A DNA stretch of 64,000 bases from Aricia agestis (Eukaryota; Arthropoda; Insecta; Lepidoptera; Lycaenidae). The translations under genes and the position numbers were made by a program. The notes beneath the pieces are model-generated. The model saw nothing but the letters and a program-made list of their open reading frames with translations. It was not told where the DNA came from and made no database searches. The DNA lies in contig NC_056415.1 in the NCBI RefSeq assembly GCF_905147365.1, positions 11,674,001 through 11,738,000 on the forward strand, read 5' to 3'. Within the stretch, counting starts at the first letter, position 1. Every line of letters starts with the position of its first letter. Positions 20,949-31,934 of this stretch are shown piece after piece.

Positions 20949-21849
20949 TAAAAAAAATATTTTTTTTAGTATCTTTATTTATAAAAAAATATAGATATTT
21001 TAAAAGAGCCAAAAACTAAAAGAGTTAAGAAAGCTTTAATAAATGTCATTTCCGATTAAAATTAATCAGCGACATCTTTGGGAGAATTTTGCAGTTTGTG
21101 AACGTGTTTTAAAAACAGTCTACTAGATGGTGCATTTATTTATTGTATTTTTTATTTGTTAGGCTAATTTGATACACTCAACGCCATCTATCGTTCAGAT
21201 GAGAACTAAAAACTGCAGACACGCTGTTTTTATGGGATTCAAGAGTCTTATGTATAATTAGTCTGTGGTGTGATGGTAGTGATGATGATGATGATGAATG
21301 TAATTTACATAGTAGCATAATAATATGCTTTCTTTGTAAAACAACGCCGGAACCCCTAAACTTTTATCTATAAGGAATCCGGAGTTCTCTTAGTATCTTC
21401 GGAACCATAGCATACCTTGGTGCAAAATCTTACTTTTTGGCAGCATAGGATACTTCTCTTTAAATCAAAATCACCATATTATGTTTTCATATAATTAATA
21501 ATTTCAAGTATCGGTTAAATTTTCATATTGTTATATCATATATGGGCATAGATGCCCTTGCGGCAGTAACGTTACGAAAATATAACGATATTTGAAGATT
21601 ATGGTGAAATTATTAAACAACATTTTTTTTTAGTTATAAAATGATTTTAATGAACAAATATATAATAAATGTACAGTTTAATACATAAAATATAACAATT
21701 ATATCAAATATTTCGTGGATCATTCATAAAATCATAAATAAATGTAGAAAAAAACCGGTCATGTTCGTTTTTATGTTTTTCAGAATGGCAATACAGTTTC
21801 AATTATGAATCTGCTAATGAATTGAATAACCATTGACGTAGGACGTTAT

Positions 21850-21945
21850 TTTACAAAATTAGATGAATCACCGACGATATTGCTCGTAATATCGTCGCTG
21901 AATTGATTGAGAGGAATTGCTAAAAGTTACCATTTTAGCCCCGCA
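21850..21945 (+). mobile_element. Right end of GGGGCTAAAATGG-type MITE
   Basis: TGATTGAGAGGAATTGCTAA followed by GTTACCATTTTAGCCCCGC matches the right end of 32873-33092. A small hairpin (GACGATATTGCTCGTAATATCGTC) lies just upstream, at about 21873. The left half is missing. Confidence 0.6.
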
Positions 21946-22157
21946 GGAAGTAGAAACTGATTATAATGAATTGGTTTCCGATTCCTGAAAAACTTAGTAA
22001 GTACTTAATAGACAAATAATTTTTCAAAATAATTCAGTAAGTATAAAATATTTTATTTTCATCATCAGAATTCAGATATTATGTTGGCCGAAGAGCCTCC
22101 GAAATTTTGGGCCTTTTGTAGGAATCTGGTAGGAATCAAGAATCATACTTGTATTTG

Positions 22158-22322
22158 TCAGAGAAGTTGATTCCTAGGCAGATGACAGACCTAAGTAATG
22201 TCGCGTTATGTTGAATACACAGCCGACAGCTGATCACAACTAACATTGAAATGGCACATTCCGGCCAAATGACGTAGGTCCGTCAACTGCATAGCTGAAT
22301 CAATTAATTCTTTGATGGTATT
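22158..22322. mobile_element. MITE (GTTGATTCCTAGGCAG type)
   Basis: Left AGAGAAGTTGATTCCTAGGC and right AATCAATTAATTCTTTGATGG are the worn ends of an element also present at 60982-61484, where the right end is CTGCCTAGGAATCAATTTC. Internal GATCACAACTAACATTGAA and ATGACGTAGGTCCGTCAACT match that copy. A solo end is at about 505-525. Confidence 0.6.
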
Positions 22323-22560
22323 ATAACTTAAGTGATAAAAATAATGCAGCATTTGGGACTGCTGCTGCAGCTGCTGCGGTCAAGCTATTGCATAGCATTT
22401 CTTATTAACTTATGCAATTATAATTCGCATACGTCTGGTCGCACACACACAAACACCGTGCCGAAGTCTGGCAGCACCGACCGCTGTGCCGGTCGGAGTG
22501 AAAGTATTCGGTTTTATTCGTTACGAATTTCTTGATTCGGTCGCCGTGCTCAAATTCAGC

Positions 22561-22568
22561 TATAAAAG
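22561..22568 (+). promoter_or_regulatory. TATA-box-like sequence upstream of the cysteine-rich exon
   Basis: TATAAAAG in the context CAGCTATAAAAGCTATG fits an arthropod TATA box. It lies about 190 bases before the exon at 22758. In AT-rich DNA such matches arise by chance, and no signal-peptide exon could be joined to it in frame. Confidence 0.2.
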
Positions 22569-22757
22569 CTATGTACCTAATAACTTAAAAAAAACTGACG
22601 CAATCGATAGAAGGGTACAAATTTAAGCGTAAAATTTCTGGAATCTGGATAAATTAATCTGCTTACTTTGTATTTATTCGAGCGTTAACGTTTCTAATAA
22701 GACATAAAATAATGTCTAATTGCTATAGGTATTTATTAATCCTTGTTCCTATTTCAG

Positions 22758-22904
22758 GCAATTATAACCGAAATGATTTACATTAACTGCGGCCGCAGCA
22801 CCGCCAGCTGCGCAGGAGTTGTTTATGAAACGCAAGTGTGCTGTATTAATATCCATCCGTGCATCCAGAATATATGTGTGAGAAAGGAAGAATGCAGGAA
22901 TTGA
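22758..22904 (+). CDS. Probable terminal exon of a small cysteine-rich secreted-type protein
   Basis: After a pyrimidine-rich acceptor (CCTTGTTCCTATTTCAG, AG at 22756-22757) only one of the three frames stays open. It gives 48 residues and a TGA at 22902-22904. The product begins AIITEMIYINCGRS and ends CVRKEECRN. It has seven cysteines spaced C-x6-C-x9-CC-x5-C-x4-C-x5-C, a layout resembling disulphide-stabilised secreted peptides such as inhibitor cystine knots. A CC pair and near-absence of other low-complexity bias are unlike the surrounding noise. An AATAAA at 23097-23102 could serve as its polyadenylation signal. The upstream exon, which should carry the signal peptide and perhaps the eighth cysteine, was not found. 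If unspliced, translation could start at the internal ATG (22773) and give 43 residues without a signal peptide. I do not recognise the family. Confidence 0.45.
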   Translation, partial: AIITEMIYINCGRSTASCAGVVYETQVCCINIHPCIQNICVRKEECRN

Positions 22905-23096
22905 TAATTTACTTATACGTGACTAGGATTATTTTAAGTTTATCTTATAAAATGCTGGCTTTTCTTGTGTACAGCTACATACACAATAACATATAGAGTT
23001 CGCTTCTAACTACTTTAGTATGAGAAAATACACAAATAATGACACTTTAGGACTTCATACTATAAAGAAAATTGGCTATGTTATCATTCATCATCC

Positions 23097-23102
23097 AATA
23101 AA
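23097..23102 (+). terminator. Possible polyadenylation signal
   Basis: AATAAA about 190 bases after the stop codon of the cysteine-rich exon. The hexamer is frequent in this AT-rich window, so it supports the exon only weakly. Confidence 0.2.
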
Positions 23103-23551
23103 TTAGTATGTATTTTTGAATTACCACGTATCATAAAAATATTCTAGTCAATAGGGAATTACCAGATTGTGGTACTACTTAGCTTCATTCTACACTCTAC
23201 AGTCTACAGTTTGCAGTCTACACGTGTATCGGCACATCTGCAGCTGTATCCTGACACGTTAATGATCAAGACACCTCGTTAGCGACAGCACACCTGTGCA
23301 GCTGTGTAAAGACTCTAAATACTCTTGTCTGACGCCCTTTGGTACTTGCTGGTAAGCTTATTATCTCTCTAGCAATTAAAGTACTTGTACTACTATCTAT
23401 TCTGTGATTAAAGTACCAGTGAGTTCAATTATTGCCTAATTAGATTAGCACGGAGCGTACCGTGATTAGCTGGTCTTGATCGTTCTAAATGTTTTACATG
23501 GGGAAATAAAATCCCAACAAAAACCAAGATGGCTGTGAAAAGTAAAAAAAA

Positions 23552-23815
23552 TATACAAGGTGTAACAAAACTAAGTGATAATACTCCAGGGTGTGTACGT
23601 GTTTCTTGTTGAGTATTCACTGCGCAAGTAGCAGTGCTGAAAGACCAATTTTTTTTTCACTTTTGTATGGGCAAGCGCCCCAGCGTCATGAGTTTCCCCA
23701 TACAATACCATACAAAAGTGAAAAAAATTGGTCTTTCAGCGCTGCCACTTTCACAGTGAATTCTCTACAAGGAACACGTATACACACTTAGTTTTGTTAT
23801 ACCCTGTATAGTGTC
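23552..23815. mobile_element. Long-TIR element (ACAGGGTGTAAC type)
   Basis: The left arm (ATACAAGGTGTAACAAAACT, then GCTGAAAGACCAATTTTTTT) and right arm (AAATTGGTCTTTCAGCGC ... TTAGTTTTGTTATACCCTGTAT) are inverted repeats of about 115 bp. The centre has AAGCGCCCCAGCGTCATGAG. I recall the family as widespread in Lepidoptera. A + strand right half is at 46883-47061 and a decayed one at 12884-13056. Confidence 0.8.
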
Positions 23816-23910
23816 AAAAAATTTTACTTTTAAATATATAAGATGATACTAAGAAATAGTTCTTAATATTATGATTGTTGGTAAGAAATAGTAGGTAGTA
23901 GAGATGAGTC

Positions 23911-23933
23911 TCTCTCTCTCTCTCTACACATAT
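23911..23933 (+). repeat. (TC)n microsatellite
   Basis: About ten TC units in GAGTCTCTCTCTCTCTCTCT. No further context. Confidence 0.8.
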
Positions 23934-24291
23934 AAAAGAAAAAGGCAAAGAACTAGAAATAATATCGCAGACGTTTTGTTCTAATTATGTAGGATGTACT
24001 AAGTTGTAAATACTATTTGACGCTTTGTCTGAAAAAATAAACTTTAAAAGATGTCGTTCAATTCCTTCTCTACATTATTGAGATGATATGAGACGGGCTA
24101 AAACCCACTCAAATCCAGTATTTCGTTCATTTTTCTTCTCGGATCCATGGAAGAAGCGATTTGTATGCTAATTGAAACAAGGAGCATAATTCGGAACAAA
24201 TTACATTCAAATGAAGATAAATCCTATGGAAGTCCTCGGTTGAAATAAATAATTAAAAATGTTAATGAGACAACTCATTGTTAATGAACAG

Positions 24292-24525
24292 TCTGTATAA
24301 TATATAAAACTCAAAGGTGACTGACTGACATGGTGATCTATCAACGCACAGCCCAAACCACTGGACGGATCGGGCTGAAATTTGGCATGCAGGTAGATGT
24401 TATGACGTAGGCATCCGCTAAGACAGGATTTTGATAAATTCCAACCCCAAAGGATTTAAATAGGCGATGAAAATTTGTATATAATAATACTTCTTAACGC
24501 GAGCGAAGCCGCGGGCAAAAGCTCG
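24292..24525 (+). mobile_element. Helitron, family D
   Basis: Begins TCTGTATAATATATAAAACT and passes through ACTGACATGGTGATCTATCA, CCACTGGACGGATCGGGCTG and AACGCGAGCGAAGCCGCGGG. It ends CAAAAGCTCG, a CTAG with one change. I recall this internal sequence as a common lepidopteran Helitron. No coding capacity. Confidence 0.7.
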
Positions 24526-24542
24526 TATAATATATAACTGCA

Positions 24543-24573
24543 ATGTTTTCACGCTAGAGGCAGCATCAGCATA
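24543..24573 (+). repeat. Short repeat shared with 33107-33136
   Basis: TTTTCACGCTAGAGGCAGCA and TCAGCATAGAC correspond to CTTCACGTTAGAGACAGCA and CCAGCACAGAC at 33107. It is probably the end of an older MITE family. No full-length copy is seen. Confidence 0.45.
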
Positions 24574-24967
24574 GACCACAGATTATAGAAGTAAGAGATA
24601 TGTTATGGAGCGTGGCACATGTCGCCAATTCCTGCTCATATGAGCAAAAATTGTCAGTCGTTTGTCAATCACTCCACGGCTTACACGTTTTCACTACGCC
24701 GTAAATTGTGAACAAAATGCTGACTTGTGCTATAATTACTACAAAAATTGCAGCGATACTGTGAATTTCAAAAATAGCGGGATCACCTATCACAGCCAAC
24801 TGTAATTTATACGACTTTTTAATTTAAAAATCTAATTCTTCTTCACGAAAAATATTCTTCACGCAAAATGTTCCGTGAACTATCAAACTAAGGCACTAGT
24901 GATGTGGTGTGATGCAGATTTTGGTATCGATATTTTTATCGACATTTTTTATGCGGTTGCGTTATTA

Positions 24968-25333
24968 TCTACACTAATATTATAAAGCTGAAGAGTTCGT
25001 TTGTTTGAACGCGCTAATCTCAGTCCCATTTGAAATTTTGAAATATTCTTTCACTTATAATTATAACAATAATATGGAATAGATAAACATTTTTAATATC
25101 AAAGTTTCTGGGCACCGTATATATTTCACATTTCGGAATATTTAACATTTGCAAAATTTCCAAGGAAATTAATTTCTTCTATTTAAAAGTTTTATCTTTT
25201 AAGTATAGACACAGAATAGATAAAAGTATGGAGATACTTTGAGTCCCGGGAAAGGACATAGGATCCCGGAAAAATGTACGGTTCCCGCGCGGTAAACGAA
25301 TTTTGGCGCAACGGAGTTGCGGACGTCATTTAG
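24968..25333 (+). mobile_element. Chimeric Helitron (foreign 5' end, family B 3' end)
   Basis: Starts TCTACACTAATATTATAAAG then CTGAAGAGTTCGTTTGTTTG after A24967, a 5' end not found in the family B copies. From about 25230 it reads GAGTCCCGGGAAAGGACATA to GGCGCAACGGAGTTGCGGAC, the family B 3' half, ending CATTTAG before T25334. Ends and A/T flanks fit one transposition unit of 366 bp. An old insertion next to a truncated copy is the alternative. Confidence 0.6.
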
Positions 25334-25934
25334 TTGTATAATAACTAATAAGGAAGAAGTCGTGTTTATTTGACCCTTCTGTGCAAGATTTCCCCACAGA
25401 GCTTCGCCGCATGCCGTCTGTACCTACGAGTAATGTTTTTGTGAAATTGTGATCATAATAACTTGAATTCCAGAATGTAAATGTAGATGTTTTCTTTCTA
25501 CTTTTCATCTCCTTGTTAATGTTTATACTATAATGTTGAAAAAAGCTATTGTAAATAATTACCTACCGATCTAAAAGAATGTTTAAATGATGAAAATGGA
25601 TGTATTACAACTCTGACATTTTTGAAAACAATTTATGAATACTTTAAGTTTTCTTTAATGCATTCTTTGTTGTGGTCGCTAATGACTCTGATGTTAAAGC
25701 GATCTTAAATAAATAAATTTAACAAATTATCTTGCCTTCTCCTTCGACCTTCTAACACAAGAAAAGTACGTCTGCTTAGTTACATCAGTAGCTAGAAATT
25801 TTTCCGGGTAAAATGCGCCAATCTACTATCATAATAGTATTTTAATACATTAATAATTGAGAGTGTGTCTTCCTGTAGTTTTATAGTTATTTCATAAAGT
25901 TATGGCACATCTTATACAAGACTTTATGTCACGT

Positions 25935-26048
25935 ACCGCGTACGAGCTTTGCGGAAATGTATAAAAATAAGTTTTATGTAATTTAGCATAGAACCGCCAA
26001 TCCACCCGACAAAAAACGTGCAGAAAGCGCGCACGTCTGAACGCGCCC
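25935..26048 (+). mobile_element. Right arm of the 44134-44990 MITE family
   Basis: ATAAGTTTTATGTAATTTAG, CATAGAACCGCC, GAAAGCGCGCACGTCTGAAC and GCGCCC followed by TTA match the right arm at about 44877-44993. The left arm is missing. Confidence 0.65.
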
Positions 26049-26473
26049 TTACCCAAACCTCTATGTAACCTATATACTATATAGCTTTGCTTAAAAACTA
26101 TATTTTGCGCATTGTAATTTAAATGTACGTTTCTTGAGGGAACCTACTCCGAGGAAGTAAAAACAGAGCACTTGAAACGCCTTTAATCCGTGTCGTCTTG
26201 ATACTTTGGTCGTCGGAGCGTTGAAAGCATAGCTTTAGCTCTTTACTACTGAGCAGTAAACGTTTGCGGAGTTAACATAGTTGGTACTAAACAATAAACA
26301 TCTCAATGGTTTTGTTACCAAACTGTACGTTATGGGTTTTCTCGAGCTATGCAGCTGTTTATTTTGTTGTGTAAGGAAGGCCATAGTAAATCTGAGCTAT
26401 TTAAAATTACATTTTCTCATTTTCACACTAAAATAATGCTTTACATGATCAAAGAACTAAAGTCAGTTATATT

Positions 26474-26784
26474 CACAGACATAGATAATGATAGATACCG
26501 CATGTGTATGTACTTTGCGTGCCATATCGCGCTTCCAAACGACGAGCAATGCTCGTCTTACGAAAATCTGTTCTTTAGTCTGCTATCGGAATCAATCGGA
26601 ATTTTAAAAATGCCTAAATGCCTAAAAGTGTCGTATTGAGCTGTAGAAATTCAAATAGAAACGTTGGCCTAGATAATGGGCACTTTTCTTATCATCGGTA
26701 CGTCACAGTAGCTATAAAAAAGTGGCACGCTCGTTTTCATACAAATGGAGAGACATGCGGTATCTATCTTGATCTATGTCTGTG
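26474..26784. mobile_element. 311-bp hAT-like MITE
   Basis: CACAGACATAGATAATGATA (left) and the reverse of TATCTTGATCTATGTCTGTG (right) give 31-bp inverted repeats with two mismatches. GTTATATT flanks it on both sides (26466-26473 and 26785-26792), an 8-bp target duplication. It is the longer relative of the 45-bp element at 4713-4757. The 96-codon open frame overlapping its left end (26349-26639) has no motif and is treated as chance. Confidence 0.85.
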
Positions 26785-27068
26785 GTTATATTAAACAAAG
26801 TATGGAAGTAAAAAGGTCGATTTTTCATACGAATGGGGCAAAAGTATTTTCTCAGTGATAGATACGTCACGATAGTCCGAAATCTTTATTTATAAGACGT
26901 GTTTCCCTCGCAATTAATTCCACATCGGGATGACATTAATTTAGCTTATCAAAAAGAACCGATCATTAACTAGTGAGACCCACATTTGTGACCGAGCTCT
27001 CGTGTATACCTTATACATTAGGTATGAAGCTGAATATTATTTACAGAATATTTATGATCTAATAATAA

Positions 27069-27621
27069 TCCATACTTATATCATAAATGCGATAGTTTGT
27101 TTGTTATCTATCTGTCTGTTACTTCTTCGCGCCCAAACTATTGAAGTCTGAACCTATTTGGTATAGAGATACTTTGAGTCGCGCCAAAGGACATAGGATA
27201 CATTTTATTCCGAAAAAATGCGCGATATTCCGCGCATATACGTGGGAGAGCCATGCTTCGGCACGAATGGGCCGGCTCGACCGGATAAATACCACGTTCT
27301 CACAGAAAATCGGCGTGAAACAGCGCTTGCGCTGTGTTTCGCCGAGTGAGTGAGTTTACCGGAGGCCCAATCTCCTAACCCCTACCCTATTCCCTTCCCT
27401 ACCCTCAACTATTCCCTTCCCTTCCCTTACCTACCCTCCCCTATTACCCTATTCCCTCTTAAAAGGTCGGCAACGCACTTGCAGCTCTTCTGATGCTGCG
27501 AGTGTCCATGGGCGATGGAAGTTGCTTTCCATCAGGTGACCCGTTTGCTCGTTTGCCCCCCTTATTTCATAAAAAAAAAAAAAACGAAATTTGGCGCAAA
27601 GAAGTTGCGGACGTCATCTAG
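27069..27621 (+). mobile_element. Helitron, family B, split by a SINE
   Basis: The 5' part (TCCATACTTATATCATAAAT after A27068) runs to about 27240. The 3' part, ACGAAATTTGGCGCAAAGAA to CATCTAG before T27622, resumes at about 27583. The interruption is the SINE at 27241-27582. Without it the Helitron is about 210 bp, close to the 193-bp copy at 9874-10066. Confidence 0.8.
27241..27582 (+). mobile_element. Poly-A SINE with LINE-like tail, full length
   Basis: The head CGTGGGAGAGCCATGCTTCG and GGGCCGGCTCGACCGGATAA (a box B-like element) is followed by ACAGAAAATCGGCGTGAAAC, GCCGAGTGAGTGAGTTTACC and a CCCTACCC/TTCCC tract. The tail is AAAAGGTCGGCAACGCACTT to TTGCCCCCCTTATTTCATAA with about 14 A. 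The tail matches the CR1/Jockey-like LINE end at 32755-32850. It lies within a Helitron. A clear target duplication cannot be read through the A tail. Confidence 0.8.
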
Positions 27622-27624
27622 TAG

Positions 27625-28065
27625 GTATCTTTTTTGTATAACTACTTATATAAGCAATACTGAAAGCGATTATGCTTTTTAAAACATTTTGTACGAAAAA
27701 CAAATAACAAATTATGAAATAAGTATCTACTAAGGAATTTCCTTCGCATCCCACGCGGAGTGGGAGATAAAAGCTAGCAAGCATTATGTCGCCTGTCATT
27801 TAACATCACATTACTCGTAGGACAAAAAAGAAATTTAGGGCAAATATTTCTTTTTATATTTGTATAGGTTCAGACAATTTTTCTTAAGAGCTATCCGAAG
27901 CTATTATCAAGGTCCGCTTTCTAACTTAAATGCCCTCATTGTAGGCTCTAAGCTCCCAATTCTGACTCCATTAGCCTTTATACAAGCATAACGTTCAAAT
28001 AAAAATATGCTTTTACCATTACTTTTGCTCGAATAAAAAGTACTTTATGCGTTTAAGTATTGTAT
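27625..28065. other. Stretch without recognisable features
   Basis: An antisense 61-codon frame (27614-27799) is open but has no motif. Nothing else stands out. Confidence 0.4.
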
Positions 28066-28066
28066 A

Positions 28067-28681
28067 CTAGATGATGCCCGCAAGTCCGTTGCCCAAAAAA
28101 TTGTTTATCGCATTGTAACCGTTTTTTTGTTTTTTTTTTTCGGTATAAAAACTATGCTATATAATAAAGAGACAAATATTATCCTATATTATCCCAGTAG
28201 CCCTAGCACGGCCATCAGTAGAAATTGCGAAAGTATAGACAAACTGTGGACATAAACTAAAGGTGCCGTTCCGATATTTACTGCTGCCAATCGCGACCGA
28301 CAAAAATTCAATTAAAATGCCACTTTACGACAGACTATAGTATAATAGTCTATGACAATATATTATGTCATAGAGTAGGATATTATTTGAAATTTATTAG
28401 GACTATAGTCTGTCATATAGTGGCATTTTAATTGATTTTTTCGTAACGAAAAAAGATCGGAACGCCACCTTAAGTTTATTTCCACGGTTTGTCTATAGTT
28501 TCACATTTCTACTGGTGGCCGTGCTAGGGCTACTGGACTCGAAGTACCTCCATAACAAATTAATTAATCAAAATTTCGTCGATTTTTTTTTGGGTCGGTC
28601 GGTTTGAGCGTGAAGAGGTAAAAGTTAGATAGACAAACAGAGAGACACTTTCGCATTTATAATAATTATTAGTAAGTATGA
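28067..28681 (-). mobile_element. Helitron, family B, split by a foldback
   Basis: On the plus strand it begins CTAGATGATGCCCGCAAGTC after A28066 (the reversed 3' end) and closes GACACTTTCGCATTTATAAT near 28681 (the reversed 5' end). The foldback at 28194-28536 lies between the halves. The 5' end is extended by a few bases relative to other copies, so the boundary is approximate. Confidence 0.7.
28194..28536. mobile_element. Foldback element, 343 bp, in a Helitron
   Basis: CCAGTAGCCCTAGCACGGCC on the left and GGCCGTGCTAGGGCTACTGG on the right continue as inverted repeats for over 100 bp (AGTAGAAAT, GACAAAC.GTGGA.ATAAACT). Arms differ by small indels, so it is not very recent. Target duplication not clear. 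Confidence 0.8.
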
Positions 28682-28689
28682 AAGTAATA

Positions 28690-30060
28690 AGTATGGATAT
28701 GGATTATTTGCCCAATGTCATCAGAATAATTATTATGATTGTTTTATGGTAAACATATTTAACCCCACAGAAATGGATATTATTTCTGTGTTTAACCCTC
28801 TTTCTTTAAACCACAGTCACCTTTATACCTAGACTGTTAACTGTTTATACCTACCGACCACCATAACCAAAATTATTTTTTATCCCAGGTATTGGCTTGG
28901 TATTTTGGTGACATTTTTATCAATCATGTAATTGGGATTATGTTCAAAGCGTTTAAAATTATTGGATCTGTCACAGGCAGACTCGGTTTCAGAAAAATTG
29001 AACGCATTATTTTAACGTTGGTCCAATATTACCTCATATATTACTTAATGTTAAAGATGAATGTGGTCTTTGTTTCAGCCTTGTGATATAATATTATAGG
29101 AACTATACTTGTTGAAATTTACGTACATACGTACATAATATAACGTTGTCAACGTATAACAAGACAAGTAACATGATTTAGAGTGGGTGCTGGGCAATCT
29201 GAATGGGGCTGAACTCAGAAAAACATGCAGATTATGATTCTGAATGTTGCCAGGAGTCATATTGGTCCATTAATTTTACAAAAAGAAAAAAAACATTTAA
29301 ATACAATACAAAAATGGGCATGTTTTTCAGAGTTCGATCCCATTCTAAGTATGCGGTCCTTACTTTTGGATACTCAACTCCTCTCAGCGCTTCCTCTAAT
29401 TACAATATTGTACCGATATCTATTTCATATGAGGTTGCTACTATAAGTCGATCGAGCAAAACTGTACTCACATACGATTTTGCTCGATCGAGCAATAACG
29501 TCGAGCAAAACCCGTGGCTCGGGATTTCATCCACACATTCAGCATTGCTCGATAGTTTTATTCTAAATCGATAAATTTAATTCCATCAAGCCGGCTCGAT
29601 ACGAGCTGTGAGTTTTGCGGTCCACGCAGTAATTATTACTCGATTTGGAGTAAAGTATTGAGCAAAACCGCATGTGAGTATTTAGCATAACAGCCTACAC
29701 ATAGACTGTCAGTGAGTTCTGTCACAGGCAGGCTTGGCACACAGTTTTGCTCTCGCTGGGACATTAACAATTTATCCAAGTTAAGATGAGAAGAACGTCG
29801 TTTTTGAACCGTCGATTCGATTAATAAATTATACATCCGTACTTACGAATTAATGATTTTCCGGTCTGTTAAATACTAAACCCAAGGCTCTCTCCATGGC
29901 GATGAGATATTTACACTTGATGTTATATTTAGAAATTATTCCACAATGAAATTTCGTAGGGCGTAAGCGCTTTATAATTTTGGACCGTTATTGAAATATT
30001 TTATTAAATTAATTATGAACATGTTGAACGTGTTAATTCAATGTTATTTTTTGATGTGAC
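28690..30060. other. Stretch with an open frame and AT hairpins, no gene assigned
   Basis: A 123-codon plus-strand frame at 29203-29574 is the longest single frame near here, but I recognise no motif. It contains an inverted repeat, CGATCGAGCAAAAC and GATTTTGCTCGATCG at 29448-29483. GAGCAAAAC words recur to 29670, suggesting a worn repetitive element. Confidence 0.4.
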
Positions 30061-30082
30061 GTAATAATATGATAATCTCATT

Positions 30083-30429
30083 ATAATTATAATAGCTCCT
30101 ACACTGGTTTCGGTGACGGTGGCCGGTTTCATTGAAACCAGGCCAGCAATGCAGAAGTAATTTTCACACAAGAGCACTCTCTATTCCTTTACTCTCATAA
30201 TCCAGTGGGACGAAAGACCGACACGACTGATGAGAGATCAGGCGCAGCCCGCAGGACGGACTTTTACATGCCCATCCGACGCATAGATCATCTTACTTGT
30301 CAGACAATCAGGTGATCAGCCTGCATTGTCCTAACCAAACTTGGAAATAACATGTTTTCAACGCGGGAATCGGACCCACGACCTCCGAGTCAAGAGCCAC
30401 GCTCTATATCACTAGACCACGGAGGCGTT
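30083..30429 (-). mobile_element. tRNA-derived SINE, second family, full length
   Basis: On the minus strand it starts CGCCTCCGTGGTCTAGTGAT (box A) with GGTCGTGGGTCCGATTCCCG (box B, one change), then ACATGTTATTTCCAAGTTTG, GATCACCTGATTGTCTGACA and ATGCGTCGGATGGGCATG. It ends CCGAAACCAGTGTAGGAGCT and an ATT-rich tail. At about 347 bp it is near full length. Pieces of the same family are at 36595-36765 and 48300-48386. Confidence 0.8.
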
Positions 30430-31417
30430 CAATCGTCGCGGTCATCTGGTTGAATCTACTATTAGATTGAATGACCAGTGAATTAATTGAATGAAACCAT
30501 CTAATTTAATGACTAAAGGCCAACTCGTCAAGTCGTGAACTGTATTTTAGATGGTTTGAAAGGACTGCGACAGATACAGTATGATGATACATTGATTACT
30601 ATAGAAAGTATTTAATTTGATGTTTTTTTCGGAAGAAATCTCGAAAGAAAAGACATTATCAGAGGGAGCGAAGCCCTAGTATGTCCAACGACAACATTTT
30701 GTGGTACACTTTACGGAAAAACTATCACGCCTATTGATTTGTGCTTGAACATAGTAGCGAAGTGTAATAAATAGAATTTATTACACTATGATACTAGTAA
30801 GTACTAAAATTTTTATTTATATTATGTACGTGTGTTATCATCAGTCAGTCAAGGTGTGACGACGCGAGCCCTCACAAAGCTGGGCTTTTAGCTAGTTTCT
30901 ATATGAAAACTATAGTATGATATCAACATATAACTTGGCAAAGTTTTATAGGAGTATAAGTAACGGTATTGTATATTGTGCATTCGTTATTTATATTTTG
31001 GCAACGGAACAAGCAATCGAAGAAAACCATAGCATCTTAGTTTACAACACTACTACTTTAAATTTTGTTTACGATTAAAAATAAATTTTTTATTAATAAA
31101 AATGGTTTTATGAAGATTTTTATATTCTGTCGTAGTATTAATATTATATTATTCAAGTTTTAATTAATATAGGTTATTGTTGTATTGTTCACTAACTAGC
31201 AGAGTTTGTTGAAAGGCTTAATAATATCGGCGTTAATTTGGTCGTTAGTTAGTTTGTCACTAATCTATGTATTTTAGTCAGCCAGCTTTAATCGCCTGTA
31301 ACGTTACCGGTTGGCTATAATGCTGCGGTTACATAAGCGGAAAATATTTTCCCTGTTTTTGAAATATTTGACAAAATGTTTCTAATAACATAATATAATT
31401 TGCAATATAAGCTATTA

Positions 31418-31701
31418 TCTATAATATAAAAATGAGTTGCTGAATGTGTTGCTAAGTGCAAAACTCGAGAACGGTTGGACCGATTTCGCTAATTCTTTTT
31501 TTTAAATATTCCTTGAAGTACGAAGATGGTTCTTACGGAGAGAAAAATTCTAAAAAAAAAATAATTTCCAGAAAAAGTCTAAAAACAACACTTTTCTATA
31601 CTCCCATACAAAAGATTTGTGATAATACTTAAAAGTCAATTTGAACTTTATTAAAGTTACTAAACACTAAACCAAAAAACCACTAAAAAAATACACAAAT
31701 T
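31418..31701 (+). mobile_element. Helitron, family F, without its own 3' end
   Basis: Starts TCTATAATATAAAAATGAGT after A31417, then TTGCTAAGTGCAAAACTCGA and GAAGATGGTTCTTACGGAGA. No CTAG terminator or hairpin is found before the family E Helitron that begins directly at about 31702. Either its 3' end was lost or the two move as a read-through composite ending at 31856. Confidence 0.6.
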
Positions 31702-31856
31702 TCTTTATATACCGTATATAAAAATGAATTTTCAATTGTGTTAGTAATGCTAAAACTCGAAAACGGCTGAACGGATTGGGCTGATTTTAGTCTTAAAATA
31801 TTCGTAGAAGCCTAGGGAAGGTTTTAAAGTGACACGAAGTTCACCGGGGCAGCTAG
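31702..31856 (+). mobile_element. Helitron, family E
   Basis: GTATATAAAAATGAATTTTC through GAACGGATTGGGCTGATTTT to CACCGGGGCAGCTAG before T31857. The start is blurred by the adjoining family F element. Confidence 0.75.
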
Positions 31857-31934
31857 TATTTTATAAATCTCTTTCCTTTCCTTTCAAATCAACTTGACAA
31901 TTTCCTACGAAAACTCTTTCCATTAATTTTCTCT

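Noticed and set aside
22332..22535. 67-codon frame starting with leucine-rich residues as signal peptide of the cysteine-rich exon
   Set aside because: No donor site joins it in frame to 22758, and its leucines come from a CTGCTGCAG run.
29203..29574. 123-codon plus-strand open frame
   Set aside because: No domain or signal peptide, and the surrounding GAGCAAAAC words and hairpin suggest a repetitive element.
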